A stretch of 7,052 bases of DNA, from contig JANYBU010000349.1 of NCBI GenBank assembly GCA_025360665.1, forward strand, positions 1-7,052, written 5' to 3'. Position 1 is the first letter of the stretch. Each line of letters opens with the position of its first letter. Below, piece after piece: positions 1 through 6,551 of this stretch. The position numbers and the translations under genes were made by a program. The DNA comes from Nitrospira sp. GTDB taxonomy: Bacteria > Nitrospirota > Nitrospiria > Nitrospirales > Nitrospiraceae. Below the pieces are notes generated by a model. It saw only the letters and a list, made by a program, of their open reading frames with translations. It made no database searches and was not told the DNA's origin.

Positions 1-278
1 CCCGTTGGGGACACCAATCCTGCCTCTCTTCCTCTCGGTAGCCGACTTGCTGTTTTTAGTCTTCTCATTCCGTTGAGTTTGTCGCGTGAGCTGGATACAC
101 TGGAACATTCCTGTAGGATAGCCGCGCGAGACATGCGGGACGAGCGAGACGGGCCAAACGCGGTAAGAGCCAGTCTGTCCACGTCGCACCGTTCTCTCCT
201 AATCTTGCGCGTCACGCGCCACAGCCTGTGGAGATGATGGACTATTCAGCATCCTGCTAGAACGCTACAGCGACGGAA
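1..278. other. Upstream region without a supported gene
   Basis: I see no protein-coding frame with a recognisable product on either strand here; the open frames that overlap the end of the region run antisense to the next gene. The stretch holds a small perfect hairpin (GCGCG at 207-211, CGCGC at 215-219, loop TCA) and a GA-rich segment at about 122-153. It ends with a copy of a dispersed terminal motif (239-260, listed separately). A weak sigma-70-like pair is present (TTGAGT at 73-78, TACACT at 96-101, 17-bp spacer). It lies about 180 bp from the next start, so I do not call it a promoter. The region is probably repeat-derived spacer between genes, which is inference. Confidence 0.5.
239..260 (-). 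repeat. Solitary copy of the dispersed terminal repeat motif
   Basis: Read on the minus strand, this 22-base stretch begins CTAGCAGGATGCTGAA and ends TAGTCC. It matches the left terminus of the inverted-repeat element at 6492 except for one substitution and a small change in the A-run. It sits about 24 bp upstream of the SUMF1-like gene's start. No partner terminus is visible between position 1 and 238, so either the element's other end lies left of the window or this is a decayed single end. The match to the 6492 element is seen directly; assignment to a genome-wide repeat family is from memory. Confidence 0.6.
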
Positions 279-284
279 GTGGCA

Positions 285-1145
285 ATGCGTAGACAACAGA
301 CGATGTTGTGGACTGGGATCAGCCTCGTGACAGGGGTAGTCTGCCTTGGCGTGGCGGAGCCACAGCCCTCGACGGGCGGGCAGGTGGCTTCGTCGGCCGA
401 GGCGAGTCGAGGCCTGGATGGCGCTCCAATGGTCCTCATCCCTGCCGGTCCATTCACCATGGGTAGTCACGACGGCCTCCCAAACGAGCGGCCTGAACAT
501 ACTGTGACGCTAGATGCCTACTACATCGATCGGTATGAAGTCACCCTCAGCCTCTATCGGAAGTTTCTGGAAGGAGGGAAACACGAGTCTCCTCCGACAT
601 GGGACGATGAAGCGGCGACGACGGTTGGAGATCGGCCTGCCATTGGGATGAGATGGGAATCGGCAGCCGCCTATTGCCAATGGGCAGGGAAACGGCTTCC
701 GACGGAGGCTGAATGGGAGAAGGCGGCACGGGGGACCGACGGGCGCCGGTATCCGTGGGGCGATATGCAGCCGTTCGTCGACATCGCCAACTATAACCGA
801 GGCATGTGGGTCAGTGAAGCCATCACGTTGGTGGCGGTCACCAGCGGTCTCGAGGGAATGAGCGTGCGGCATGGGCTCAAAGAGGGCGGGAGGAGCCCGT
901 TTGGCGTTTCCCACATGGCGGGGAATGCGGCAGAATGGGTGGCTGACTGGTATGAGCGTGACTATTATCAAAAGAGTCCTGGCAGGAATCCACCCGGCCC
1001 CGCTACTGGTGAGAAGCGAGTGCTGCGAGGTGGGTCATGGGCGGATTTACCGTCTGCCTTGCGTGTGACCGCGCGGTTCTCAGCTGAGACGGATTTCGAG
1101 GATCGGACGATCGGATTTCGCTGTGCCATGAATGTGACGAAGTGA
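285..1145 (+). CDS. Exported SUMF1/formylglycine-generating-enzyme-like protein (non-catalytic type)
   Basis: The product is about 286 residues. I chose the ATG at 285 because GGAAG at 275-279 lies 5 bases upstream; a GTG at 279 in the same frame would add two residues but would place GGAA directly against the start. The N-terminus (RRQQ, then a hydrophobic stretch to about residue 24) looks like a Sec signal peptide with cleavage near GVA; the one cysteine there is not in a good lipobox. From about residue 48 to the end it carries the C-type-lectin-like SUMF1/FGE-sulfatase fold: IPAGPFTMGS, EVTLSLYRKFL, KRLPTEAEWEKAARG, YPWGD, GNAAEWVADWY, RVLRGGSW and the closing IGFRC. In true formylglycine-generating enzymes two copper-binding cysteines follow RGGS; here those positions are Asp and Leu, so sulfatase activation is unlikely. 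Members of this superfamily without the cysteines often act as binding or structural domains, or belong to EgtB/PvdO-like branches. The exact role is unknown. A cytochrome c gene follows 107 bp downstream on the same strand. Confidence 0.9.
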   Translation: MRRQQTMLWTGISLVTGVVCLGVAEPQPSTGGQVASSAEASRGLDGAPMVLIPAGPFTMGSHDGLPNERPEHTVTLDAYYIDRYEVTLSLYRKFLEGGKHESPPTWDDEAATTVGDRPAIGMRWESAAAYCQWAGKRLPTEAEWEKAARGTDGRRYPWGDMQPFVDIANYNRGMWVSEAITLVAVTSGLEGMSVRHGLKEGGRSPFGVSHMAGNAAEWVADWYERDYYQKSPGRNPPGPATGEKRVLRGGSWADLPSALRVTARFSAETDFEDRTIGFRCAMNVTK

Positions 1146-1252
1146 GTGGTGCTGGCCGGCAAATGTTGGCGATGCAGCAGATAGCCATGTTCAGCCAGCC
1201 ATGTTAGTTCCTCGCATCACGACGCTGACGGACTGTTCCTGCGACCGGTTCC

Positions 1253-1732
1253 ATGCCTGAACGATTGATTACACCCCTCATCGTGATTGCGCTGCTACTG
1301 GGGACGTTGTTGGCCCTCCGTGCTACCGATTCATCTTCGGTGCCGCCGGGGCCTGTCTCATCGGTGGCAGTGCTTGTCCCTGACATGGTTCCGCTGGTCA
1401 CCGGAGACGAACCGATCACAGAGATCTTTACGAGAGCCGGCTGCGCGGTATGCCACACCGTTCCGGGTATTCCGGGGGCCGATGGGCGAGTAGGGCCGCC
1501 CCTCATATTAGGTACTACAGGCCCTGCGCGATTGGCCGATCCGTCCTACCGGGGCCACGCGAAGACGGTGCATGATTATGTGATCGAATCGGTCATCGAA
1601 CCGGGAGTGTTCGTCGTGCCGGGATATCCGGCCGGCACGATGCCGATATGGTATGGCGCAAAACTCAGCGCTCTCGCGCTGGAGAAGATTGCGTCGTATC
1701 TTGAGCGGCAAGGGGTGACTACGGCTCAGTAA
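1253..1732 (+). CDS. Small membrane-anchored monoheme cytochrome c (class I-like)
   Basis: The product is 159 residues. Residues about 5-22 form one hydrophobic segment that serves as a signal anchor or signal peptide, placing the rest outside the cytoplasmic membrane. A single CxxCH heme-attachment motif (Cys64, Cys67, His68) is followed by GADGRVGPPL. A late GTMPIW segment holds Met130, the likely distal heme ligand, and is followed by the LSALALEKIASYL helix typical of class I c-type cytochromes. The role would be one-electron transfer in the periplasm; the partner cannot be told from sequence. The ATG at 1253 is the only good start, because a stop in the same frame lies at 1226-1228; the ribosome-binding site is weak. 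It lies downstream of the SUMF1-like gene in the same orientation and may be co-transcribed. Its stop is 53 bp from the convergent end of pilU. Confidence 0.9.
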   Translation: MPERLITPLIVIALLLGTLLALRATDSSSVPPGPVSSVAVLVPDMVPLVTGDEPITEIFTRAGCAVCHTVPGIPGADGRVGPPLILGTTGPARLADPSYRGHAKTVHDYVIESVIEPGVFVVPGYPAGTMPIWYGAKLSALALEKIASYLERQGVTTAQ

Positions 1733-1785
1733 GTGCGATGATCCCCGCCGGATTTGGTGACGAGGCGCGTGGGTAGTGAGGTGGG

Positions 1786-2961
1786 CTATCGTTTACGCAG
1801 GGGGGTCACATTCCCTGAGGCTCCCCCCTGGATCTTAAAGGCATTGCTCGTGGGGTCACCTGACTTTTTGTCGAGGAGCGCATTGACCGCATCGTCCCCT
1901 CTCAGACCTTCGAGCTTGATCTTGAGCCGGAGATTGTTCGCGCTGTCGGCATTGATCAAGGCCTGTTCGAGCGAAATTCTCTCTTCTTTATACAGTTGGA
2001 ACAAGACGTGGTCGAACGTCTGACAGCCTTCCTCCACCCCTTGCTCCATCGCTTCTTTGAGCGAATCGACCTCGGCCTTCTTGATGAGATCTTTAATGCG
2101 GGGCGTGTCGAGCATGATTTCCAGTGCAGGGGCCCGTTTCCCGTCCACGGATGGCACGAGCCGCTGAGAGATGATGGCTCGAAGATTGAGCGACAACTGG
2201 AGATAGATCTGCGCATGCCGCTCCACCGGGAAAAAGTTCATGATGCGCTCGATGGCCTGGTTCGCATTGTTTGAGTGGAGGGTGCCGATGCAGAGGTGCC
2301 CGGTTTCCGCGAAGGTGATCGCGGCTTCCATCGTTTCCGTGTCCCGGATTTCGCCGATCAGAATCACATCCGGCGCCTGCCGCAGTGTATTCTTCAGCGC
2401 ATTTTGAAATGAGAGCGTGTCGAAGCCCACTTCTCGCTGCGTGATGAGCGATCGCTTATGATTGTGGACGAACTCGATCGGATCTTCCACGGTCACGATA
2501 TGGCCGGGATGGATGGTGTTACGGTGGTCGATCATGGCTGCGAGGGTGGTGGATTTTCCTGAACCGGTGGCTCCGACTACCAGCACCAACCCGCGCTTCG
2601 TCATGGCGATGTCTTTCACAATCGAAGGCAAGCCCAACTGCTCGACGGTCTGGATCTCGGCTTTGATATGCCGAAAGACCAAGCCAACGTTCCCTCGCTG
2701 CCGAAAAATATTGACACGGAAACGGCCGAGCTCCTTGTAGTAGAGGGCCAGGTTCATTTCCATCTTTTCCTCGAATTCCCCACGCTGTTGACCGCGCATC
2801 AACGCCAGGGCGAGGGCTTCGAGTTGTTCATTGGTGAACGGCGGCGCGTCGGTTTGTTGTGTCGAGCCGTGGACGCGATAGGCGGGAGCCGAGTCGACGG
2901 TCAGGTACAGGTCTGACGCTTCTTGATCCACCATGACTTTCAAGAGACTGCGAACGTCCAT
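1786..2961 (-). CDS. pilU: Type IV pilus retraction ATPase paralogue PilU
   Basis: The product is 391 residues, close to the usual PilU size. It is a cytoplasmic hexameric secretion-type ATPase of the PilT/VirB11 family. Seen in the protein: an N-terminal PAS-like domain opening with EASDLYLTVDSAPAYRV; Walker A GATGSGKST at 130-138; Asp box TVEDPIEF at about 157-164; Walker B DVILIGEIRD at 198-207; and His box ETGHLCIGTLHS at 219-230. The SDLYLT opening, the divergent RIKDLIKK in place of PilT's AIRNLIRE motif, and a longer C-terminal tail (about 350-391) point to PilU rather than a second PilT. PilU works with PilT to aid forceful retraction and depends on it in studied species. The gene starts 30 bp after the pilT stop on the same strand, so co-transcription is likely. 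A GC-rich inverted repeat lies inside its last codons. Confidence 0.93.
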   Translation of the reverse strand: MDVRSLLKVMVDQEASDLYLTVDSAPAYRVHGSTQQTDAPPFTNEQLEALALALMRGQQRGEFEEKMEMNLALYYKELGRFRVNIFRQRGNVGLVFRHIKAEIQTVEQLGLPSIVKDIAMTKRGLVLVVGATGSGKSTTLAAMIDHRNTIHPGHIVTVEDPIEFVHNHKRSLITQREVGFDTLSFQNALKNTLRQAPDVILIGEIRDTETMEAAITFAETGHLCIGTLHSNNANQAIERIMNFFPVERHAQIYLQLSLNLRAIISQRLVPSVDGKRAPALEIMLDTPRIKDLIKKAEVDSLKEAMEQGVEEGCQTFDHVLFQLYKEERISLEQALINADSANNLRLKIKLEGLRGDDAVNALLDKKSGDPTSNAFKIQGGASGNVTPLRKR

Positions 2962-2991
2962 CTCTACCCCCGTTTCTTCCTGCCAGGTATC

Positions 2992-4050
2992 TTAGGCCGC
3001 GCCGCCCATTGCGGTTCCAAACAGATTGGGATTCATGCTGCGCGATTGGGCTTCGCCTTTCGTGACAAGTCCACGGGTCGCTAAATCGAACAGCGCCATG
3101 TCCATCGTTTGCATGCCGTCTCTCTGACTGACCTGCATGATTCCGGGAATCTGGTGCAACTTGCCTTCTCGGATGAGATTCCGGACTGCGGTCGTGGCGA
3201 CCATGATTTCGAGGGCGGCGACACGCCCGCCTGATTTTTTCTTCAGCAGGGTCTGCGTGATGACCGCTTCCAAGGCTTCTGCGATCTGTGTGCGAATCTG
3301 GGACTGTTGGTTTGGGGGAAAGGCGTCGATGATGCGGTCGATAGTTTTCGGCGCGCTGGAGGTGTGGAGTGTGCCAAAGACCAAGTGGCCCGTTTCCGCA
3401 GCAGTCAGCGCGAGCTGGATGGTTTCCAGGTCGCGCATTTCACCCACGAGGATGATGTCCGGGTCTTCGCGGAGGGAGGCTCTCAGCGCGTTCGCGAACG
3501 ACAGGGTATGGACGCCCATCTCCCGCTGATTCACGAGGCATTTTTTTGTCTTGTGGATGAATTCGATCGGATCTTCGATGGTGATGATGTGGCCTTCGAA
3601 TGTATTGTTCAAATAATCGACCATAGAGGCCAGCGTCGTCGATTTACCAGACCCGGTTGGGCCGGTCACAAGGATCAGCCCCTTTTCCCGGTCGCAGAGC
3701 TGTCGCACGATCGGAGGCATTCCGAGCTTTTCCAGCGGAATGATCTCGGTGGGAATGTTTCGGAAGCAGGCGCCAAGCCCACGGCTTTGGACGAAGACAT
3801 TGACGCGGAATCGGGCGATGTCGCCCAGTTCAAAGGAAAAATCGCACTCGCGCTTTTCCTCGAAATTCTTTCGCTGGGTATCGCTCATCATGTCATAGAT
3901 CAGCGAGTGCGTTTCTTCCGTGGTCAGTGCGGGGTGATCGAGTTTCTTGAGGTCCCCGTTCACACGGATCATCGGTGGCTCGCCGGCGCTGATGTGACAA
4001 TCCGACGCGCCTTCCTTTGCCGTGAAGGTTAGGAGCTTCGAAATATCCAT
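2992..4050 (-). CDS. pilT: Type IV pilus retraction ATPase PilT
   Basis: The product is 352 residues, the normal PilT length. PilT is the cytoplasmic hexameric motor that depolymerises type IV pili, giving twitching motility and DNA uptake. Visible features: N-terminal PAS-like domain with EGASDCHISAGEPPMIRV (family usual ASDLHLSAG); Walker A GPTGSGKST at 130-138; Asp box TIEDPIEF at about 157-164; Walker B DIILVGEMRD at 198-207 with the catalytic Glu204; His box ETGHLVFGTLHTSSA at 219-233; and the retraction-specific AIRNLIRE motif present as AVRNLIRE at 288-295, followed by GKLHQI. That last motif separates it from PilB assembly ATPases and from PilU. The start has an excellent Shine-Dalgarno sequence (see 4059-4064). 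The downstream neighbour is pilU after 30 bp; bioF lies 159 bp upstream on the same strand. Confidence 0.96.
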   Translation of the reverse strand: MDISKLLTFTAKEGASDCHISAGEPPMIRVNGDLKKLDHPALTTEETHSLIYDMMSDTQRKNFEEKRECDFSFELGDIARFRVNVFVQSRGLGACFRNIPTEIIPLEKLGMPPIVRQLCDREKGLILVTGPTGSGKSTTLASMVDYLNNTFEGHIITIEDPIEFIHKTKKCLVNQREMGVHTLSFANALRASLREDPDIILVGEMRDLETIQLALTAAETGHLVFGTLHTSSAPKTIDRIIDAFPPNQQSQIRTQIAEALEAVITQTLLKKKSGGRVAALEIMVATTAVRNLIREGKLHQIPGIMQVSQRDGMQTMDMALFDLATRGLVTKGEAQSRSMNPNLFGTAMGGAA

Positions 4051-4058
4051 GAAGAGGA

Positions 4059-4064
4059 CTCCTC
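4059..4064 (-). promoter_or_regulatory. Shine-Dalgarno sequence of pilT
   Basis: On the minus strand this reads GAGGAG and ends 8 bases before the pilT ATG, which fixes the start at 4050. It lies next to a small inverted repeat (GAGG-AGT-CCTC, 4054-4064) that could pair with part of it, but a four-base-pair stem is too weak to claim regulation. Confidence 0.75.
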
Positions 4065-4148
4065 GGTGAGAAAGAATAGGATAATGGTTTGTCGGGTCTC
4101 AGCACTACTTGAGAGCATGATGCCACAGGGTGATGGAAAAGCAAGGGA

Positions 4149-4166
4149 ATAGCCGTAAGCGGCTGT
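4149..4166 (-). terminator. Possible weak terminator hairpin downstream of bioF
   Basis: In the bioF-pilT gap the minus strand can form a 5-bp stem, AGCCG-CTTA-CGGCT (4164-4151), about 46 bases beyond the bioF stop. It is followed by an interrupted T-rich stretch (ATTCCCTTGCTTTT). The stem is short and the T-tract broken, so this is only a candidate. If real, it would separate bioF transcription from pilT-pilU. Confidence 0.25.
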
Positions 4167-4209
4167 GTGAATTCTTCGGCGGTGTACTGTAGTTCAGTGA
4201 GCGGTTCGA

Positions 4210-5370
4210 TCAGATCAGTCCCGCTGATCGCCCGGCGCGTTGAAATGCGGTGAGGGCGTGATCGATGTGGCTGGGGGTGTGCTCGGACGTCACCGTGACG
4301 CGGATGCGGCTGGTGGCGTCCGGAACGGTAGGAGGACGAATCGCCGGGGCATAGACGCCCTCTGTGAACAGGTGTTCGGAGAACGAGAGTGCGGTTTCGG
4401 CATTGCCGACGAGAATCGGCATAATCGGACTGACGCTAGGGGACAGGCTGAATCCCAATTGTGTCAATCCTGAGAATAATCGTTCACGGTTGGCCCACAA
4501 GCGCGCACGTCGTTCCGGCTCTCGTTGCATGACTTGTAATGCTGCCGTGACGGCAGCAGCCGAACTCGGTGGGGGTGCCGTGGTAAAGATGAAGGACCGG
4601 CTCGTGTTCATGAGATAGCGGATCAATGTCGCGGGCCCAGCGAGGTAGGCGCCACTGCTGCCGAAGGCTTTGCCCAAGGTCCCCATCTGAAACGGGATCT
4701 GTGCATCAAGGCCAAAATGTTCGGCCGTTCCTCGTCCATGCGGTCCCATCACGCCTGTGCCATGGGCATCATCGATATAGAGGTCGGCCCCATAGTCCTG
4801 GGCTAACCGACTGAGTTCGGGCAACGGCGCGAGGTCTCCGTCCATGCTGAACAGGCCGTCGGTCACAATCAGGGTGCGTCGCGCCCGGCGTCTTGTGGCT
4901 AGAAGGGACTGTAGGTGGTTGGTATCGTTGTGGCGATAGATTCGAAAGTCGGCTGCGCTCAGACGGCAGCCGTCGATCAAGCTAGCATGGCACAAGCGAT
5001 CGGCCAGGATCAATCCGCCTCGTCCGATCAATGTAGGGATGGTCCCAATGTTGGCAAGGTAGCCGGAGCTAAAAGTCAGCGCGGCTTCCGTTCCCTTGAA
5101 CTGTGCCAGCGCAGACTCCAGCTCTTGATGCGGTGGCAACGATCCTGAGATCAACCGAGCGGCGCCGGCGCCGGCGCCAAACCGTTGTGTTGCCTCGATG
5201 GCGGACTGAATCACTTCCGGGTGCATGGCCAGCCCCAAATAGTCGTTTGAGGCGAGCAGGAGGATCTGGCGTCCTGCCATCTCAACCACCGGACCGATGC
5301 CGGAATGGAGCGGAGTGAGGCGCCTGGTCAGATGTCGCGCAGCCAATTCGTGTAGTTGTTTTTCAAACAT
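4210..5370 (-). CDS. bioF: 8-amino-7-oxononanoate synthase (alpha-oxoamine synthase family)
   Basis: The product is 386 residues, the usual length for BioF. This PLP enzyme condenses pimeloyl-ACP or pimeloyl-CoA with L-alanine to give 8-amino-7-oxononanoate, the first ring-forming step of biotin synthesis, in the cytoplasm. Visible motifs: SNDYLGLAMHP at 41-51; ARLISGSLPPHQELE at 71-85; FSSGYLANIGT with CHASLIDG (His128, the PLP-stacking residue); TDGLFSMDGDLAPL at 170-183; IDDAHGTGVMG (Asp200, His203); and TLGKAFGSSGAY with the PLP-binding Lys234. The fit is best to BioF, but the related 2-amino-3-ketobutyrate CoA ligase and other alpha-oxoamine synthases share these motifs. No other biotin gene is in the window. 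The start at 5370 fits the family N-terminus, although the ribosome-binding site is weak (GACGGG). Confidence 0.88.
   Translation of the reverse strand: MFEKQLHELAARHLTRRLTPLHSGIGPVVEMAGRQILLLASNDYLGLAMHPEVIQSAIEATQRFGAGAGAARLISGSLPPHQELESALAQFKGTEAALTFSSGYLANIGTIPTLIGRGGLILADRLCHASLIDGCRLSAADFRIYRHNDTNHLQSLLATRRRARRTLIVTDGLFSMDGDLAPLPELSRLAQDYGADLYIDDAHGTGVMGPHGRGTAEHFGLDAQIPFQMGTLGKAFGSSGAYLAGPATLIRYLMNTSRSFIFTTAPPPSSAAAVTAALQVMQREPERRARLWANRERLFSGLTQLGFSLSPSVSPIMPILVGNAETALSFSEHLFTEGVYAPAIRPPTVPDATSRIRVTVTSEHTPSHIDHALTAFQRAGRSAGLI
5161..5178. repeat. Triple tandem GGCGCC hexamer inside bioF
   Basis: Three perfect, self-complementary GGCGCC units lie inside bioF and encode the alternating Gly-Ala run at residues 65-70, just before ARLISGS. 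The alignment to the family pattern (YGVGAGGSR) keeps its length, so the repeat does not look like an insertion. Confidence 0.85.
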
Positions 5371-5378
5371 ATGAAATG

Positions 5379-5396
5379 CCCGTCTTTAAAGATGGG
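5379..5396. promoter_or_regulatory. Palindrome just upstream of bioF, possible operator
   Basis: CCCGTCTTTAAAGATGGG is an 18-bp near-perfect palindrome (one mismatched pair) centred on TTTAAA and lying 8 bp upstream of the bioF start. On the minus strand a weak sigma-70-like pair overlaps it: TTGGAA at 5414-5409, an 18-bp spacer, then TTTAAA at 5390-5385. This would allow a repressor site over the -10 region, but the implied leader is very short and no regulator is identified. Confidence 0.3.
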
Positions 5397-5424
5397 AGAT
5401 GGTGTGTCTTCCAACCCGCATTAG

Positions 5425-5580
5425 TCATGACGCTTCTGCACAAGCATGGATACGCGGCTGCGATGGGCAGTCTCGCCGTTCAGCCCTTCGACGTACTGCA
5501 CGAGTATGCCTCAGGGCTATACGTCTCCGAGTGCCCGTCTCGCGTCGCGTCTGCACGCTTTTGCGACGAACCTTCATGAT
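5425..5580. repeat. Probable remnant of a dispersed intergenic repeat
   Basis: This part of the bioF/TPR divergent region has no supported gene, although both strands stay open for some distance. The stretch around 5490-5535 (ACGTACTGCACGAGTATGCC, then TCAGGGCTATACG) resembles, from memory, a repeat core found between genes of Nitrospira. No second copy occurs in this window, so membership in a repeat family is unproven. Confidence 0.3.
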
Positions 5581-5606
5581 TAAACCGACACACAGCAGCT
5601 GCCGCA

Positions 5607-5636
5607 TTGACAAAATCGTGACATCCTTAGTATAAG
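5607..5636 (+). promoter_or_regulatory. Sigma-70-type promoter for the TPR-protein gene
   Basis: A perfect TTGACA (-35, 5607-5612) is followed after 18 bp by TATAAG (-10, 5631-5636; five of six consensus). Transcription would start near 5643. That leaves only about 7 bases before an upstream TTG (5650) in the same frame, and 46 bases before the ATG at 5689, so the promoter supports the ATG as the true start. Confidence 0.65.
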
Positions 5637-5688
5637 GCGCGCACACAATTTGAGGAAATGGGCTCTGCCCTCTCGGACGAATCCACCC

Positions 5689-6495
5689 ATGAGCTACCGT
5701 ATCAAGGTTCCGGCAAAAACTCTTCCGGTCGATGAAGCCCACATGTTGAGCTCGCTGGACCATGCGCTGCATAGGGCAGGGGATTACCGACGCCCCTTGC
5801 TAGTCGGTTTGGGAGTATTGGTGCTCGCGGCTGCCGTGGTCGGAGGAGTGTTTTATGTCGACCGCCAGGCGGCGCAGAAAGCCCAAGACCTTGAACAAGA
5901 GGCGATGCGCTTCTTGATGGCTCCTTCTGCCAACGATCCTCAAAAGGTCGATCACGCGCTCAAGGAAGCGATCACGAGGTATCGGCAAATTGTCGATCAA
6001 TATCCACGAACCTCCACGGCACCACTCGCCTTGTATCATTTGGGAAATACGTTGGTCCAGGCCAATGAACTGAGCGCGGCTATTGAAGCCTATCAGCGAT
6101 TTCTTACATCATACAGTTCGAATCCCTCAATGGCTGGGCTGGTGCAACAACGTCTGGCCTATGTGTACTTGCTCAAGGGAGACCGGGACCAAGCAGTGAA
6201 GGCACTCACGGGTATCCTGGAGACTCCTGGTACTTTGAATCGGGATCAGGCGTTATTTGAGTTGGCGCGGCTGGAAGAATCCCAATCGCGGCCTGAGGGG
6301 GCCTTGGCTCATTATCAGGAACTGATAAAGACCTATCCGAACTCTCCCTTCACCAGTGAAGCGACAATTCGGACTAAGATCATGGATGCCATGAAATCGC
6401 AGGAATCAACGCCTGCGTCGACGGCCCCGACCATTGCTGCGCCACAGAAGAGTCCTCTGGATCCTCCCTCATCAGCAGGCAAGAAGAAAAACTAG
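5689..6495 (+). CDS. Membrane-anchored TPR-repeat protein (YfgM-like topology)
   Basis: The product is 268 residues from the ATG at 5689. A TTG at 5650 would add 13 residues, but the promoter at 5607-5636 leaves almost no leader for it, and MSYRIKVP looks like the natural N-terminus. Residues 1-35 are a soluble N-terminal segment. About 36-57 form one transmembrane helix (from PLLVGLGVLVLAAA), with a short charged cluster (HRAGDYRR) before it. The rest should lie outside the cytoplasm. From about residue 92 to 220 there are several TPR-type helix pairs, for example ALYHLGNTLVQANELSAAIE, LAYVYLLKGDRDQAVKAL and ALFELARLEESQSRPEGALA. The tail is Ser/Thr/Pro/Ala-rich and ends in KKKN. This layout resembles YfgM and related periplasmic TPR scaffolds that assist export or envelope assembly, but the partner is unknown. 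The TAG stop falls inside the left terminus of the repeat element at 6492. Confidence 0.85.
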   Translation: MSYRIKVPAKTLPVDEAHMLSSLDHALHRAGDYRRPLLVGLGVLVLAAAVVGGVFYVDRQAAQKAQDLEQEAMRFLMAPSANDPQKVDHALKEAITRYRQIVDQYPRTSTAPLALYHLGNTLVQANELSAAIEAYQRFLTSYSSNPSMAGLVQQRLAYVYLLKGDRDQAVKALTGILETPGTLNRDQALFELARLEESQSRPEGALAHYQELIKTYPNSPFTSEATIRTKIMDAMKSQESTPASTAPTIAAPQKSPLDPPSSAGKKKN

Positions 6496-6551
6496 CAGGC
6501 TGCTGAAAAAGTCCGCCCTCTTCGTTCGTGAACCAATTCCGGAATTTTTTG

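Noticed and set aside
144..154. 11-base inverted match between 144-154 and 5533-5543 as evidence of a shared repeat
   Set aside because: In a 7-kb window several 11-base matches are expected by chance, and similarity does not extend clearly on either side.
510..971. 153-codon minus-strand open frame inside the SUMF1-like gene
   Set aside because: It is a shadow of a well-supported plus-strand gene, with no recognisable motif and no plausible ribosome-binding context.
1183..1205. Direct repeat AGCCATGTT (1183-1191 and 1197-1205) between the SUMF1-like and cytochrome genes
   Set aside because: Only 9 bases and two copies; it could easily arise by chance and coincides with no other signal.
3307..4032. 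241-codon open frame on the plus strand antisense to pilT
   Set aside because: It lies wholly inside pilT, whose protein carries all family motifs, and its own translation resembles no known protein. High GC and codon bias produce such shadow frames.
4115..4135. Possible sigma-54 promoter (TGGCAT followed by a C/T-rich stretch) upstream of pilT on the minus strand
   Set aside because: The GG to GC spacing does not fit the sigma-54 consensus.
5650..5688. TTG at 5650 as the start of the TPR protein
   Set aside because: The TTGACA/TATAAG promoter would start transcription near 5643, leaving almost no leader; the ATG at 5689 gives a normal leader and N-terminus.
5425..5772. 115-codon minus-strand open frame across the bioF/TPR divergent region
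   Set aside because: It is Arg/His-rich, overlaps the TPR gene's start and its strong promoter, and shows no domain.
6535..6550. AATTCCGGAATT palindrome followed by a T-run as a terminator for the TPR gene
   Set aside because: It is a perfect palindrome with no loop; a real hairpin would have about 4 AT pairs and be too weak.
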